DNA of 64,000 nt, from positions 62,001-126,000 of the forward strand of contig CAYXFU010000004.1 in assembly GCA_964464375.1 (NCBI GenBank). Reading direction: 5' to 3'. Positions within the stretch are counted from its first letter, which is position 1. The number at the start of each line of letters is the position of its first letter. The notes beneath the pieces were generated by a model that was not told where the DNA came from, ran no database searches, and saw only the letters and a list, made by a program, of their open reading frames with translations. Below, piece after piece: positions 24,813 to 33,887 of the stretch. The position numbers were made by a program, and so were the translations under genes. Source of the stretch: CAIOZA01 sp964464375 (GTDB lineage Bacteria; Bacteroidota; Ignavibacteria; Kapaibacteriales; UBA2268).

Positions 24813-25615
24813 GTTGAATCCATGTTTTTTTCTAAAGTTTTGCAAATTGCATCTTTTTTCGCACTTTTGGCACTATTTTAATGAGCGTGAAGGTATATAT
24901 AATTCTGGTAACCTCCTTATATTACGATCATCTTACTTTTGGGTTGGCACTTTTGCATCAATTGCATTGTGTTTTTTCGTTTTTAGTATTTAATCCCTAA
25001 CGGGATAAGGAAATGCAAAAAAAAGATTATTGATCTACAAATATTGAACTCCGATGGAGTTCCTTTTTTCTATCACGTAGTGATTGAATATTTGTAGAAA
25101 TCAAAATATCAAAAACATTACCCAATCCCGTTAGGGATTGAATATTTGTGCTTTTCTATGCCACCAAATGCAAATTGCGAAAAAGAAGGTAATTTTTCAA
25201 AGAAACGGATTTTAAAGGAAATAAATTAAATTTATTTTCTATATATATAAACATCTGAAATCGTGTGCCAAGCTCACCTCGATCCTCTCTGGACTAATGG
25301 AGAGGGAGAGCTAAAGCCAGCTATTGGACACGGCACGCCGTGTCCGTAAATTCAATTTCAATTCGCATTTAATTCCACTGGAAAATTAGAGGGAAATATC
25401 CATAGATTTACAAGATCCTATAAGAAAAAGAAAGAAACAAATAATTAATCATTCTTAAGTTAGTGCTTATGCCCCTAACGGGGTTGTGATAACTTTAATA
25501 ACCATTTTTATAATTCTCATTTAATCATGTATTTCATCATATAAATCATGAGAATCATAGTTCAGACAAATATACAGAAGTCCTACACCTGTGAGGTGGA
25601 GTCCATCTAAGAAAG
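24813..25615. repeat. Repeat-rich non-coding region between flhA and the carboxylase operon
   Basis: No gene supported. Palindrome/AATATTTGT units lie at 25032-25052 (reverse), 25072-25100 (ATCACGTAGTGAT then TGAATATTTGTAGA) and 25123-25150 (ATCCCGTTAGGGAT then TGAATATTTGT). Another lies near 25575-25601 (on minus CTCCACCT/AGGTGTAG then TATATTTGT). Also present is GGACACGGC/GCCGTGTCC at 25326-25345. A 60-codon open frame at 24811-24993 has no coding signature. The stretch resembles 10827-11148. Confidence 0.75.
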
Positions 25616-27181
25616 CTATAATGGGATATTCCCATGCTTCTTGGGCGGATTCCTGTCAACTTTATTCTCGAGCATATTGAATGCTTCGATCAATCTCTGT
25701 CTGGTAAATTTTGGTTCGATAACTTCATCTATATATCCGTAAGAAGCAGCGATGTATGGGTTAGCAAATTTTTCTGTGAATTCGCTGATCAGCTCTTCTT
25801 CTTTTGCTTCGGAATTCTCAGCTGAGTCAATTTCTCTCTTGAAGATAATCTCTACAGCTCCTTTAGCTCCCATTACAGCAAGCTCTGACGTGGGCCATGC
25901 AAAATTGAAATCACCTCTGATGTGCTTACTATTCATAACGTCGTAAGCACCGCCGTAAGCTTTGCGTGTGATCACCGTTATCTTTGGCACAGTTGCTTCA
26001 CAGTATGCATAAAGCAACTTTGCCCCGTTGGTAATGATTGCGTTCCATTCCTGATGTGCTCCGGGCATAAATCCGGGTACGTCCTCGAAAGTGAGAATTG
26101 GAATATTGAAGGCATCGCAGAAACGAATGAATCTCGCTGCTTTCTTGGATGAGTCAATATCGAGCACACCGGCAAGGACGGCAGGCTGATTGGCAATCAC
26201 ACCGGTGCTTCTGCCGGCAAGCCTAATGAAACCAACAATTATATTCTGAGCATAATCCTTATGAACTTCAAGGAAATCCTGCTGATCGGCAATCTTATTA
26301 ATAACATCACGCATATCGTAAGGCTGATTGGGATTAGCCGGAATGATATAATTGAGTGCTTCGTCTGCTCTGTCGATAGGATCATCATTGTCTGAATATG
26401 GGGCTTCATCGACATTATTTGCAGGAATAAAGCTCATAATCCTTTTAACGAGATCCAGAGCTTCCACGTCATTCTCGACGGCAAAATGAGCAACACCGCT
26501 CTTTGACGCATGTACATCTGCACCGCCGAGATCTTCTGAAGTCAAATCCTCATGAGTAACAGTTTTTACTACTTTTGGTCCAGTAACGAACATGTAGGAC
26601 GATTTCTTAACCATGATAATGAAATCAGTTATGGCAGGCGAATAGACAGCACCACCGGCGCATGGACCCATAATAACGGATATCTGAGGAATAACACCAG
26701 ATGCCAGAGTGTTTCTGAGGAAAATATCTGCATAAGCTCCGAGCGATATTACGCCTTCCTGCACGCGAGCACCACCGGAGTCATTGAGACCAATAACGGG
26801 GCATCCGACTTTCATAGCCATGTCCATAATCTTACAGATTTTTCTTCCGTGCTCAGCGGCTAAACTTCCTCCCAGAACAGTAAAATCCTGAGAATATACA
26901 AAAACTTTTTGTCCAGCTATATTCCCGTATCCGGTTACAACACCGTCAGTATAAAACACCTGTTTGTCTAATCCGAATTCATTTGAATGATGGTGAACCA
27001 GCATATCAATCTCACGAAAAGTGCCTGAATCAATCAATATATCAATTCGTTCGCGGGCACTTAACTTACCTTTAGAATGCTGAGCTTCAATCCTGTCCTT
27101 ACCTCCACCGGCAAGTGCTTTAGATTGCAGGTCATACATTTTTTTAATTTTTTCATCAATAATTTTTTTGTTGTTGTCCAT
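25616..27181 (-). CDS. pccB: Acyl-CoA (propionyl-CoA type) carboxylase carboxyltransferase subunit
   Basis: A 521-residue carboxyltransferase of the PccB/MmdA family, normally about 510-525. Conserved crotonase-type segments are GGSLAAEHGRKI, NDSGGARVQEGV, GPCAGGAVYSPA, and in the second half GFMPGAHQE and KAYGGAYDVM. It transfers CO2 from carboxybiotin to an acyl-CoA, most often propionyl-CoA to give methylmalonyl-CoA. Acetyl-CoA or another short acyl-CoA cannot be excluded by eye. It is the last gene of a minus-strand operon with the biotin carrier (24 bp upstream) and biotin carboxylase. No decarboxylase membrane subunit is present, so a sodium-pumping methylmalonyl-CoA decarboxylase is unlikely. 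Confidence 0.92.
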   Translation of the reverse strand: MDNNKKIIDEKIKKMYDLQSKALAGGGKDRIEAQHSKGKLSARERIDILIDSGTFREIDMLVHHHSNEFGLDKQVFYTDGVVTGYGNIAGQKVFVYSQDFTVLGGSLAAEHGRKICKIMDMAMKVGCPVIGLNDSGGARVQEGVISLGAYADIFLRNTLASGVIPQISVIMGPCAGGAVYSPAITDFIIMVKKSSYMFVTGPKVVKTVTHEDLTSEDLGGADVHASKSGVAHFAVENDVEALDLVKRIMSFIPANNVDEAPYSDNDDPIDRADEALNYIIPANPNQPYDMRDVINKIADQQDFLEVHKDYAQNIIVGFIRLAGRSTGVIANQPAVLAGVLDIDSSKKAARFIRFCDAFNIPILTFEDVPGFMPGAHQEWNAIITNGAKLLYAYCEATVPKITVITRKAYGGAYDVMNSKHIRGDFNFAWPTSELAVMGAKGAVEIIFKREIDSAENSEAKEEELISEFTEKFANPYIAASYGYIDEVIEPKFTRQRLIEAFNMLENKVDRNPPKKHGNIPL

Positions 27182-27205
27182 CGTGATACCAACTTTTTTT
27201 ATGAA

Positions 27206-27727
27206 TTATTCAGCTTCAATTTCAATAAGGAATGCATCTTTTTCAACGGCTTCACCTTCGCGCGCTTTGACGTGAATTACTTTACCTTTAATTGGTGAAG
27301 AAATCGCATTTTCCATTTTCATGGCTTCGATTAGAATTAGTTTATCGCCTTTTTCGACGTGCGTACCTTCCTCAACGAGTATTTTAATGATCATACCCGG
27401 CATGGGAGCTTTGATCTTAGCGTGAGTAGATTCGACACTTAACCCGGAATCGCGAAGATATTTTTGAATCAGCCTTTTTGTGTCGTTAGTAATGTCTATC
27501 TCATGATAGAATCCATCGGCATTGATATAGCTGGTACCAGACTCGTGAATATCAAGCTCCACAAGCAGAAGTTTATTGTTGACCGAAAAAGAAAACACAT
27601 TAGTACCGTACTGCTTAAGCTGGCGAATATCTATTGGTTTGCCGTTGAGCATTATAAAATCTGATTCATCTTGTGGAATCTGAGCTGTAAAGTCATTGCC
27701 ATTGACATTAATAATGATTTCTTCCAT
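27206..27727 (-). CDS. Biotin carboxyl carrier subunit of the acyl-CoA carboxylase
   Basis: A 173-residue protein. The C-terminal 75 residues form a biotinyl domain with the canonical EAMKMEN, the biotinylated lysine being about residue 137. Around it are 'apMPGmIikI.VeeGthVekGdkLi' and 'I..I.a.eGeaVekda.LieI'. The N-terminal 95 residues (VNGNDFTAQIPQDESDF) are a beta-rich domain like the BC-CT linker domain of acyl-CoA carboxylase alpha subunits. The gene therefore corresponds to the detached C-terminal part of a PccA-type alpha chain. AAGGAAA precedes the ATG. It lies between the carboxylase and carboxyltransferase genes of one operon. Confidence 0.92.
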   Translation of the reverse strand: MEEIIINVNGNDFTAQIPQDESDFIMLNGKPIDIRQLKQYGTNVFSFSVNNKLLLVELDIHESGTSYINADGFYHEIDITNDTKRLIQKYLRDSGLSVESTHAKIKAPMPGMIIKILVEEGTHVEKGDKLILIEAMKMENAISSPIKGKVIHVKAREGEAVEKDAFLIEIEAE

Positions 27728-27736
27728 TTTGTTTCC

Positions 27737-29248
27737 TTAACTGTATTTCCTGTGAATGAGCCAGTTTTCTTTCCATTTACTCTTTTTTACAAACTGTTTC
27801 TGCATAGATAATCTGTAGGATTTATCCTGAATACCTTTTCGATAAGTATAAGCGGCGATCGAGGCAATAATCTCTTCATACTCCTGTTTCATTTTTGATA
27901 AAATCTTAAAGTCAAATGTATTCTCGAGGAATCCTGTATCGAAGTATCCCGAACGGAACACAGGGTGTCTGATCACGGCAATAAGGAAAGGAATGATGGT
28001 TTTAACACCTTTTATTCGATAATTCTGCAATGCTCGATCCATTCTCTGGAGAGCTTCCTCGCGGTCTTTGCCCCATGTGATCAGCTTCGCAAGCATAGGA
28101 TCAAAATGTATCGTTACCTTCGAGCTTTGCTCAATGCCACTATCTAGTCTAACGCCTTTACCACCGGGTTCTCTCAGATAATGGATTGTTCCTGTATCGG
28201 GCAGATAACCGTTGAACGGATCTTCAGCGTAGATGCGGCATTCGATTGAATGACCAGTCCATTTGATTTCTTCTTGAGTGAAAGATAACTTTTCGCCGAA
28301 AGCAATCCGGATTTGTTCCTTAGCAAGGTCAATGCCTGTTACGGCTTCTGTAACGGGATGCTCAACCTGAAGTCGGGTATTCATTTCAAGGAAATAAAAT
28401 TTCTTATCCTTATCAAGTAAAAACTCAACTGTTCCGGCATTAACATAACCGCAGGCTTTTGCCGCATTGATAGCCACTTCTCCCATTTGCGCACGGATTT
28501 CTTCTGTCAAAACTGTTGAAGGTGCCTCTTCAATAACTTTCTGGTGTCGTCTTTGGATGGAGCAGTCTCTTTCGCCCAGATGAACATAGTTGCCATGCTC
28601 ATCGGCAATAATCTGAATTTCAATATGCTTTGGATTCTCGATAAACTTTTCGATATAAACCGAGTCATCACCGAAAGCTTTCAAAGCTTCTCTCTGTGCG
28701 CTTTCGAATCCTTCCAAAAATTCATCATCAGAGAAAACTTTCCGCATACCTTTGCCGCCACCACCGGCAGAAGCCTTGAGTAGAATGGGATAACCAATTT
28801 CTCTGGCAATTATCATTGCATCGTTCACATTTTGGATAGGTGATTCAGTTCCTGGAACAATGGGTACGCCGGCTTTAGACATAAGTTCACGAGCTTTGGT
28901 TTTATTGCCCATAACTTCGATGGCATGTGGATGAGGACCAATGAATTTAATTTCCTTTTCTTCGCAGGCGAAGCTGAATTCAGAACGCTCCGATAAAAAT
29001 CCATAGCCCGGATGCACAGCCTGGCATCCGCTTTTCTTAGCAACGTCAATTAACTGATTGATATCCAGATAAGCACCTTTAGGCTGAGCTGAATAAATTT
29101 CATAAGCAAAATCGGCATGATGAACAAAAGGAGATTCCCTATCGACTTCGTGATACACTGCAACAGTTTCTATTCCTAAGTCACGTGCAGCTCGAATTAT
29201 TCTCACTGCTATCTCTCCACGGTTCGCTACTAGTATTCTTTTAAACAT
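27737..29248 (-). CDS. accC: Biotin carboxylase subunit
   Basis: A 503-residue ATP-grasp biotin carboxylase that makes carboxybiotin from bicarbonate and ATP. Seen are the N-terminal FKRILVANRGEIAVRIIRA, HPGYGFLSE, the glycine-rich ATP loop KASAGGGGKGMRKV, GERDCSIQRRHQKVIEEAP, and EMNTRLQVEHPVTE. The C-terminal 50 residues (about 450-503, rich in K/Y/W) extend beyond the standard AccC length of about 450. ATG 29248 is used, and an in-frame TTG two codons earlier is rejected. It is the first gene of the carboxylase operon, divergent from clpC. Together the three genes form a complete acyl-CoA carboxylase. Confidence 0.93.
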   Translation of the reverse strand: MFKRILVANRGEIAVRIIRAARDLGIETVAVYHEVDRESPFVHHADFAYEIYSAQPKGAYLDINQLIDVAKKSGCQAVHPGYGFLSERSEFSFACEEKEIKFIGPHPHAIEVMGNKTKARELMSKAGVPIVPGTESPIQNVNDAMIIAREIGYPILLKASAGGGGKGMRKVFSDDEFLEGFESAQREALKAFGDDSVYIEKFIENPKHIEIQIIADEHGNYVHLGERDCSIQRRHQKVIEEAPSTVLTEEIRAQMGEVAINAAKACGYVNAGTVEFLLDKDKKFYFLEMNTRLQVEHPVTEAVTGIDLAKEQIRIAFGEKLSFTQEEIKWTGHSIECRIYAEDPFNGYLPDTGTIHYLREPGGKGVRLDSGIEQSSKVTIHFDPMLAKLITWGKDREEALQRMDRALQNYRIKGVKTIIPFLIAVIRHPVFRSGYFDTGFLENTFDFKILSKMKQEYEEIIASIAAYTYRKGIQDKSYRLSMQKQFVKKSKWKENWLIHRKYS

Positions 29249-29491
29249 AAGCAATATAATATTATTTAAAAGTGAATATGCATGTTTTTTAATGTAGTAA
29301 CTTCTTAATTAAAATCAAAGTAAATTTTATCAAATATCAGATTAACAGCTAATTTATTTATAAATAAAACTCTCCGTCAAATAGCCTTCTGATTATTTGT
29401 AACTATCATCTGCTATAATTTATACTAATAATTCAGCATCAATAACGTCATTTGTAAAAATAGAAATGTTAAATTAAGTAAGAAAAATATT

Positions 29492-32077
29492 ATGGATGGC
29501 AATTTCTCTAATAGGGTGAACGATGTAATCAGACTTAGTCGCGATGAAGCACTAAGGTTGGGACACGACTACATAGGTACAGAGCATCTTCTGCTTGGAG
29601 TAATTCGCGAAGGTGATGGCATTGCTGTAAAGATTCTGAAAAATCTTGGTGTCGATCTCTATAAATTAAAAAAAGCTGTTGAGGATACTGTACGAAGTAC
29701 CAGTTCAACGCTAACAATAGGTAATATTCCTTTGACAAAACAAGCCGAAAAGGTATTGAAAATAACTTACCTGGAAGCAAAGTTATACAAATCTGACGTT
29801 ATCGGCACAGAGCATCTTCTGCTTTCACTGCTGAGAGACGAGGAAAATATTGCAGCTCAGATATTGTCACAGTTTTCATTAAATTACGAATCTGTTCGCC
29901 GCGAACTTGACAATATTATTAGTGGGAGACCATCAAGTCCCGGGAAACCGTCACAGCAGACCATGAGCAAAGGTGTTGGGAAAGAAAGAGTTAAGACACC
30001 TGTTCTGGATAATTTTGGAAGAGATTTAACTAAACTTGCAATCGAAGACAAGCTTGATCCTGTGATAGGAAGAGCCAAAGAGATTGAACGTGTTTCTCAG
30101 GTTTTATCGAGACGTAAGAAAAACAATCCGGTTCTGATAGGCGAACCAGGTGTCGGCAAAACTGCGATAGTCGAAGGGTTAGCTCTTCGAATCGTTCAGC
30201 GTAAGGTTCCCAGACTTCTATTTGACAAAAGGATTGTTACTCTCGATTTAGCTTCTCTGGTTGCCGGAACAAAGTACCGCGGTCAGTTTGAAGAAAGAAT
30301 GAAAGCCGTGATGAACGAGCTGGAGAAAGCTAAGGATGTAATCCTGTTTATAGATGAGCTCCACACAATCGTTGGTGCAGGAGGAGCGTCAGGCTCACTC
30401 GATGCATCCAATATGTTCAAGCCGGCACTCTCACGTGGTGAGATTCAGTGCATCGGTGCTACAACTTTCGATGAATATCGTCAGTATGTAGAAAAAGATG
30501 GAGCTCTCGACAGACGTTTCCAGAAGATAATAGTTGATCCACCAAGTGCTGATGACACCAGAGGAATCCTCAACAGTCTGAAGGATCGTTACGAAGAGCA
30601 TCACAACGTAAGGTACACAGCGGAAGCTATTGAAACTTGCGTAAGGCTTTCCGAGAGATATATAACTGATAGAAATTTCCCCGATAAAGCCATAGACGTT
30701 ATTGACGAAGCAGGAGCCAGAGTGCATCTTGCAAATATAGATGTTCCGAAAGCTATTATAGAAATTGAAGAGCAGATAGAAGCAATCAGACTTCAGAAGA
30801 ATTCTGTGGTTAAAAACCAGAACTTTGAGGAAGCTGCTCGACTGAGAGACATTGAAAAGAAGTTACAGAATGATCTCGAGCAGGCAAAAGCCGATTGGGA
30901 AATGAAAACAAGTGAGACATACTTCCCAGTTACGCATGAAGATATAGCCGATGTTGTTGCAATGATGACCGGTGTTCCTGTCAACAAGATAGCAGAAGGC
31001 GAATCAGCCAAAATTCTTGCAATGCCTGATTTATTGAAAAAGCAGGTAATCGGTCAGGACGAAGCAATCGACCATTTGTCGAGAGCTATCCGAAGAGCCA
31101 GAGCCGGACTAAAGGATCCTCGCAGACCAATTGGTTCGTTCATGTTTTTAGGTCCAACCGGCGTTGGTAAGACTGAACTGGCAAAAGCTCTTGCTAGAGT
31201 TATGTTCGACAGCGAAGAATCTTTGATTCGTATCGACATGAGTGAATATATGGAGAAATTCTCTGTGTCACGCTTTGTTGGTGCACCTCCGGGATATGTC
31301 GGATATGAAGAAGGTGGACAGCTAACCGAGAAAGTAAGACGGAAGCCATACAGCATCGTTCTTCTTGATGAAATCGAAAAGGCACATCCTGATGTTTTCA
31401 ATATACTTCTGCAAGTGTTTGACGATGGTACACTGACCGATGGTCTCGGCAGAAAGATTGACTTCAAAAATACGATCTTGATTATGACATCAAATGTCGG
31501 TACAAGAGATGTAAAAATGGGCGGAAAGATTGGATTTGCTGAGGGTTCTGCCAAAGAGTCAAATGATCATATGAAAGCAACTATCGACGAGTCAATTAAG
31601 AGGCTCTTCAATCCGGAGTTTATAAACAGAATTGATGATTTCATCATATTCAATAAACTACAGAAAGTGGATATCCACAAGATAATTGATATTCAACTCG
31701 AAGATTTGAGAAAGAGACTAAAGGTTACATCAATGATGCTTGATCTGACAGAAGAAGCCAAAGATTTTCTTGTCGATAAAGGATTTGACGATAAATTCGG
31801 TGCCAGACCTCTTCGCAGAGCATTGCAGAAATATGTTGAGGACGATCTTGCTGATCAGATACTCAGCAACAACATGCAGAGCGGTTATAGAATAACAGGT
31901 GAGATGTCGGAAGCCAAAGATAAAATTCTTTATAAGTTTACTGAGATAACTGTCGAGAATGCAGACCAGATGATTGCTGAATTCGAGAAAAGCACTCAGA
32001 TAAATGAAAAACTGAAAGCCGAGATTACATCCGGCGCGCCACCTGAGAACGACACAGGAGACGTTTCAAAGAATTGA
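29492..32077 (+). CDS. clpC: ATP-dependent Clp protease ATPase ClpC
   Basis: An 861-residue AAA+ unfoldase. Two N-terminal Clp repeats (about 1-145, both with TEHLLL) are followed by AAA domain 1 with Walker A GEPGVGKTA near residue 217. A middle region carries a UVR-like motif (NQNFEEAARLRDIEKKL), and AAA domain 2 has Walker A GPTGVGKTE near residue 554 with the arginine-finger region. The UVR motif and length separate ClpC from ClpA and ClpB. It unfolds substrates for ClpP, which is not encoded here. The C-terminal tail (about 830-861) is acidic and variable. Monocistronic, followed by a good terminator. No CtsR/McsAB genes are adjacent. Confidence 0.95.
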   Translation: MDGNFSNRVNDVIRLSRDEALRLGHDYIGTEHLLLGVIREGDGIAVKILKNLGVDLYKLKKAVEDTVRSTSSTLTIGNIPLTKQAEKVLKITYLEAKLYKSDVIGTEHLLLSLLRDEENIAAQILSQFSLNYESVRRELDNIISGRPSSPGKPSQQTMSKGVGKERVKTPVLDNFGRDLTKLAIEDKLDPVIGRAKEIERVSQVLSRRKKNNPVLIGEPGVGKTAIVEGLALRIVQRKVPRLLFDKRIVTLDLASLVAGTKYRGQFEERMKAVMNELEKAKDVILFIDELHTIVGAGGASGSLDASNMFKPALSRGEIQCIGATTFDEYRQYVEKDGALDRRFQKIIVDPPSADDTRGILNSLKDRYEEHHNVRYTAEAIETCVRLSERYITDRNFPDKAIDVIDEAGARVHLANIDVPKAIIEIEEQIEAIRLQKNSVVKNQNFEEAARLRDIEKKLQNDLEQAKADWEMKTSETYFPVTHEDIADVVAMMTGVPVNKIAEGESAKILAMPDLLKKQVIGQDEAIDHLSRAIRRARAGLKDPRRPIGSFMFLGPTGVGKTELAKALARVMFDSEESLIRIDMSEYMEKFSVSRFVGAPPGYVGYEEGGQLTEKVRRKPYSIVLLDEIEKAHPDVFNILLQVFDDGTLTDGLGRKIDFKNTILIMTSNVGTRDVKMGGKIGFAEGSAKESNDHMKATIDESIKRLFNPEFINRIDDFIIFNKLQKVDIHKIIDIQLEDLRKRLKVTSMMLDLTEEAKDFLVDKGFDDKFGARPLRRALQKYVEDDLADQILSNNMQSGYRITGEMSEAKDKILYKFTEITVENADQMIAEFEKSTQINEKLKAEITSGAPPENDTGDVSKN

Positions 32078-32102
32078 TATCCTCCAAAAGCAATAAAACT
32101 TA

Positions 32103-32138
32103 AAGCCGGTTTACAGAAAAGTTAACCGGCTTTTTTTT
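32103..32138 (+). terminator. Rho-independent terminator of clpC
   Basis: AAGCCGGTT (32103-32111) pairs with AACCGGCTT (32124-32132), followed by a run of T to 32138, 25 bp after the clpC stop. Confidence 0.92.
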
Positions 32139-32596
32139 GTTCTTTTTCTTCATGTGCTTTCATATTGTATTCTGTGCCGTAGGCACCACAGATTGGTAGA
32201 AACATGAAAACCCATAATACCTCTGCCGTCCCGTACGGGACGGAACTAAACATACCTAGTGGATTTTTCTACCGACCTGTTCTCCCTAAAGGGAGAGAAA
32301 TACAAAAAACACCATGCAATTGATGCAATCTGTATTCTTTCCACGCCTTTCCAAGGAGGGGTGGATCGACGCAGTCGAGACGGGGTGGTAGGTGTATTAA
32401 TTCCCTCCCCAATTGTTGGGGAGGGTAAGGGTGAGGACAATTCTGTATTTCTCTGTGGTGCTCGAACGATTTTTAAAAATTACACAGAGATGCACAGAGG
32501 AATACAGGAGTTACACTGAGAAATACAAATATTCATTTCCACGGGTTGCACCCGTGGTTATTCAGATTTAGCATCTTCGATGCAGAATACATTATT
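32139..32596. repeat. Repeat-rich non-coding region after clpC
   Basis: No gene supported. It contains an 18-bp perfect palindrome CCGTCCCGTACGGGACGG (32226-32243) and GTGCCGTAGGCACC near 32173. A block at 32339-32389 (CCTTTCCAAGGAGGGGTGG through GACGGGGTGG) appears in reverse complement inside the coding end of the next gene. A 10-bp-stem hairpin CCCTCCCCAA/TTGGGGAGGG lies at 32403-32425. A unit with TACAAATATT plus ACGGGTTGCACCCGT lies at 32521-32557. Small open frames here simply read the repeats. Confidence 0.8.
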
Positions 32597-32628
32597 TCTG
32601 ATTCTTTCATGTCTTTGTATTATATTTG
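32597..32628 (+). promoter_or_regulatory. Bacteroidota-type promoter for the WD40/T9SS gene
   Basis: TATATTTG at 32621-32628 fits TAnnTTTG. TCTG at 32597-32600 lies exactly 20 bases upstream and matches the -33 TTTG in three of four positions. The ATG follows at 32661. Confidence 0.45.
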
Positions 32629-32660
32629 TAGAAATATATTCAATTTGAGAAGCGAATACT

Positions 32661-33887
32661 ATGAAAAATCTCATATTTATTGCATTACTTGCCATTTTCT
32701 CGCTGACTAATGCCTACTCTCAGATTATTGGTGATTCTACTGATATAGTGTGGCAGGTACCTTTAACTGGACAATATCCTACTAGGATTGTTTTCTCGCC
32801 TGACAATAATTATTTATTGACCGATTGCCTTGATAAGGATAACAACCGATCTTTATTGATAAGAAGTATTGTTGATGGCAAGTTAATAAAAGAATTAATT
32901 GGAGAAAATGCAGTTACTTTTTCAAAAGATGGTAATTTTTTTGTTACAAAGAACATCAATAATATTAATGTTTGGAATGCAAAAACTTTTAACCTAATAA
33001 AATCTATTTCTACTAATGGGATTCAATTTTCATTTTCATTTTCTCCGGATAAAAACTTTATAGCTAATGCCGCAGATGTATTAGGTGTTAGAATCTTTGA
33101 CTATTCTACGGGTGCAATTGTAAAAGAGATAAAGAATTTTCCATTTATTTATGATCCAAAATTCGGCGGTCAACCGAGAGCTGGATCTGTTGAATACTCA
33201 AATGATGGCAATAAAATTTTATTCTATGGTGATTATACTTTTGTTTACGACCTGCAGAAAGATACAATGGAAATACAACTTGATGGATTATTACCACAAT
33301 TTTCGCCGAATTGTAATTTTATTGCTAATTTGACAAATCACACTCTAAATATTTTCAATACAACTGATTATAATAAAATTCAATCTATTCCCATGAATAA
33401 CAATATTTTTGATTTTTGTTTTACAAATGACAATAAATATATTATAACAGCAAGTGTTGATGACAATTTAAAAGTAATTAATTTAAAAGATTTTAATATT
33501 GAATATATATTTCCTAGTCCTATAGCACATGTAGCATCATCTTATGACAATAAATATATTGCTTTTTTTCATGGATATTTGATTCTATTAAAAGCAAATT
33601 GGAATTCAACACATGTAGAAGAATCAACAACCAAACAGACATTCGAGATTTCTCCAAATCCAGCTTTTGACTTCATTGAAATATCCGTAAGGGCGAACGG
33701 CCGTTCGCCCTTACAATGCGATGTGAGGATATTTGATGTACTTGGAGAAATACAGACCACCCCGTCACTTCGTGACACCCCTCCTTGGAAAGGAGGGGAA
33801 ATAGTCAAGATCGATGTATCCGGCTTGGCTCCGGGTATGTATTTTGTTCGGATTGGGGATAAAGTAAAAAAATTTGTGAAGCTGTAG
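32661..33887 (+). CDS. Secreted WD40-like repeat protein with T9SS sorting domain containing palindrome insertions
   Basis: A 408-residue secreted protein: signal peptide (1-20), then about 300 residues of WD40/YVTN-like propeller repeats (FSPDNNYLLTD, FSKDGNFFVTK, FSPDKNFIANA, YSNDGNKILF, FTNDNKYIITA). A C-terminal T9SS domain begins at FEISPNPAFDFIEISV and ends in APGMYFVRIGDKV and a KKFVKL tail. Two stretches in this domain are encoded by hairpin DNA: a perfect 28-bp palindrome (33687-33714, giving RANGRSPLQ) and a double hairpin (33764-33798, giving TPPWKGGE). Standard sorting domains lack these residues, so they are read-through insertions in surface loops. The same cassette occurs without a passenger near 15.9-18.9 kb. 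Base composition of the propeller part is markedly AT-rich compared with the cassette. Confidence 0.82.
   Translation: MKNLIFIALLAIFSLTNAYSQIIGDSTDIVWQVPLTGQYPTRIVFSPDNNYLLTDCLDKDNNRSLLIRSIVDGKLIKELIGENAVTFSKDGNFFVTKNINNINVWNAKTFNLIKSISTNGIQFSFSFSPDKNFIANAADVLGVRIFDYSTGAIVKEIKNFPFIYDPKFGGQPRAGSVEYSNDGNKILFYGDYTFVYDLQKDTMEIQLDGLLPQFSPNCNFIANLTNHTLNIFNTTDYNKIQSIPMNNNIFDFCFTNDNKYIITASVDDNLKVINLKDFNIEYIFPSPIAHVASSYDNKYIAFFHGYLILLKANWNSTHVEESTTKQTFEISPNPAFDFIEISVRANGRSPLQCDVRIFDVLGEIQTTPSLRDTPPWKGGEIVKIDVSGLAPGMYFVRIGDKVKKFVKL
33687..33714. repeat. Perfect 28-bp palindrome inside a coding region
   Basis: The half-site GTAAGGGCGAACGG is followed immediately by its exact reverse complement. The 28-bp length is a non-multiple of three, yet the frame runs through it. 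The counterpart at 16124-16151 has the same length and place with four base changes. Confidence 0.95.
33764..33798. repeat. Second hairpin pair inside the sorting domain
   Basis: GTCAC-TTC-GTGAC (33764-33776) is followed by CCCCTCCTT-gga-AAGGAGGGG (33778-33798). Together with ACCACCCC just before, this is a shortened reverse complement of the repeat at 32339-32389. Confidence 0.85.

Noticed and set aside
24811..24993. 60-codon plus-strand open frame after flhA
   Set aside because: Low-complexity aromatic-rich translation of AT-rich repeat DNA, with no ribosome-binding site.
25616..29248. Sodium-pumping methylmalonyl-CoA decarboxylase
   Set aside because: The carboxyltransferase alone could fit, but a biotin carboxylase gene is present in the operon and no membrane beta subunit is, so an ATP-dependent carboxylase is the better reading.
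32246..32519. Two overlapping open frames on opposite strands after clpC
   Set aside because: Both read through the same hairpin repeats (STPPWKG-type peptides) that appear elsewhere as non-coding DNA.
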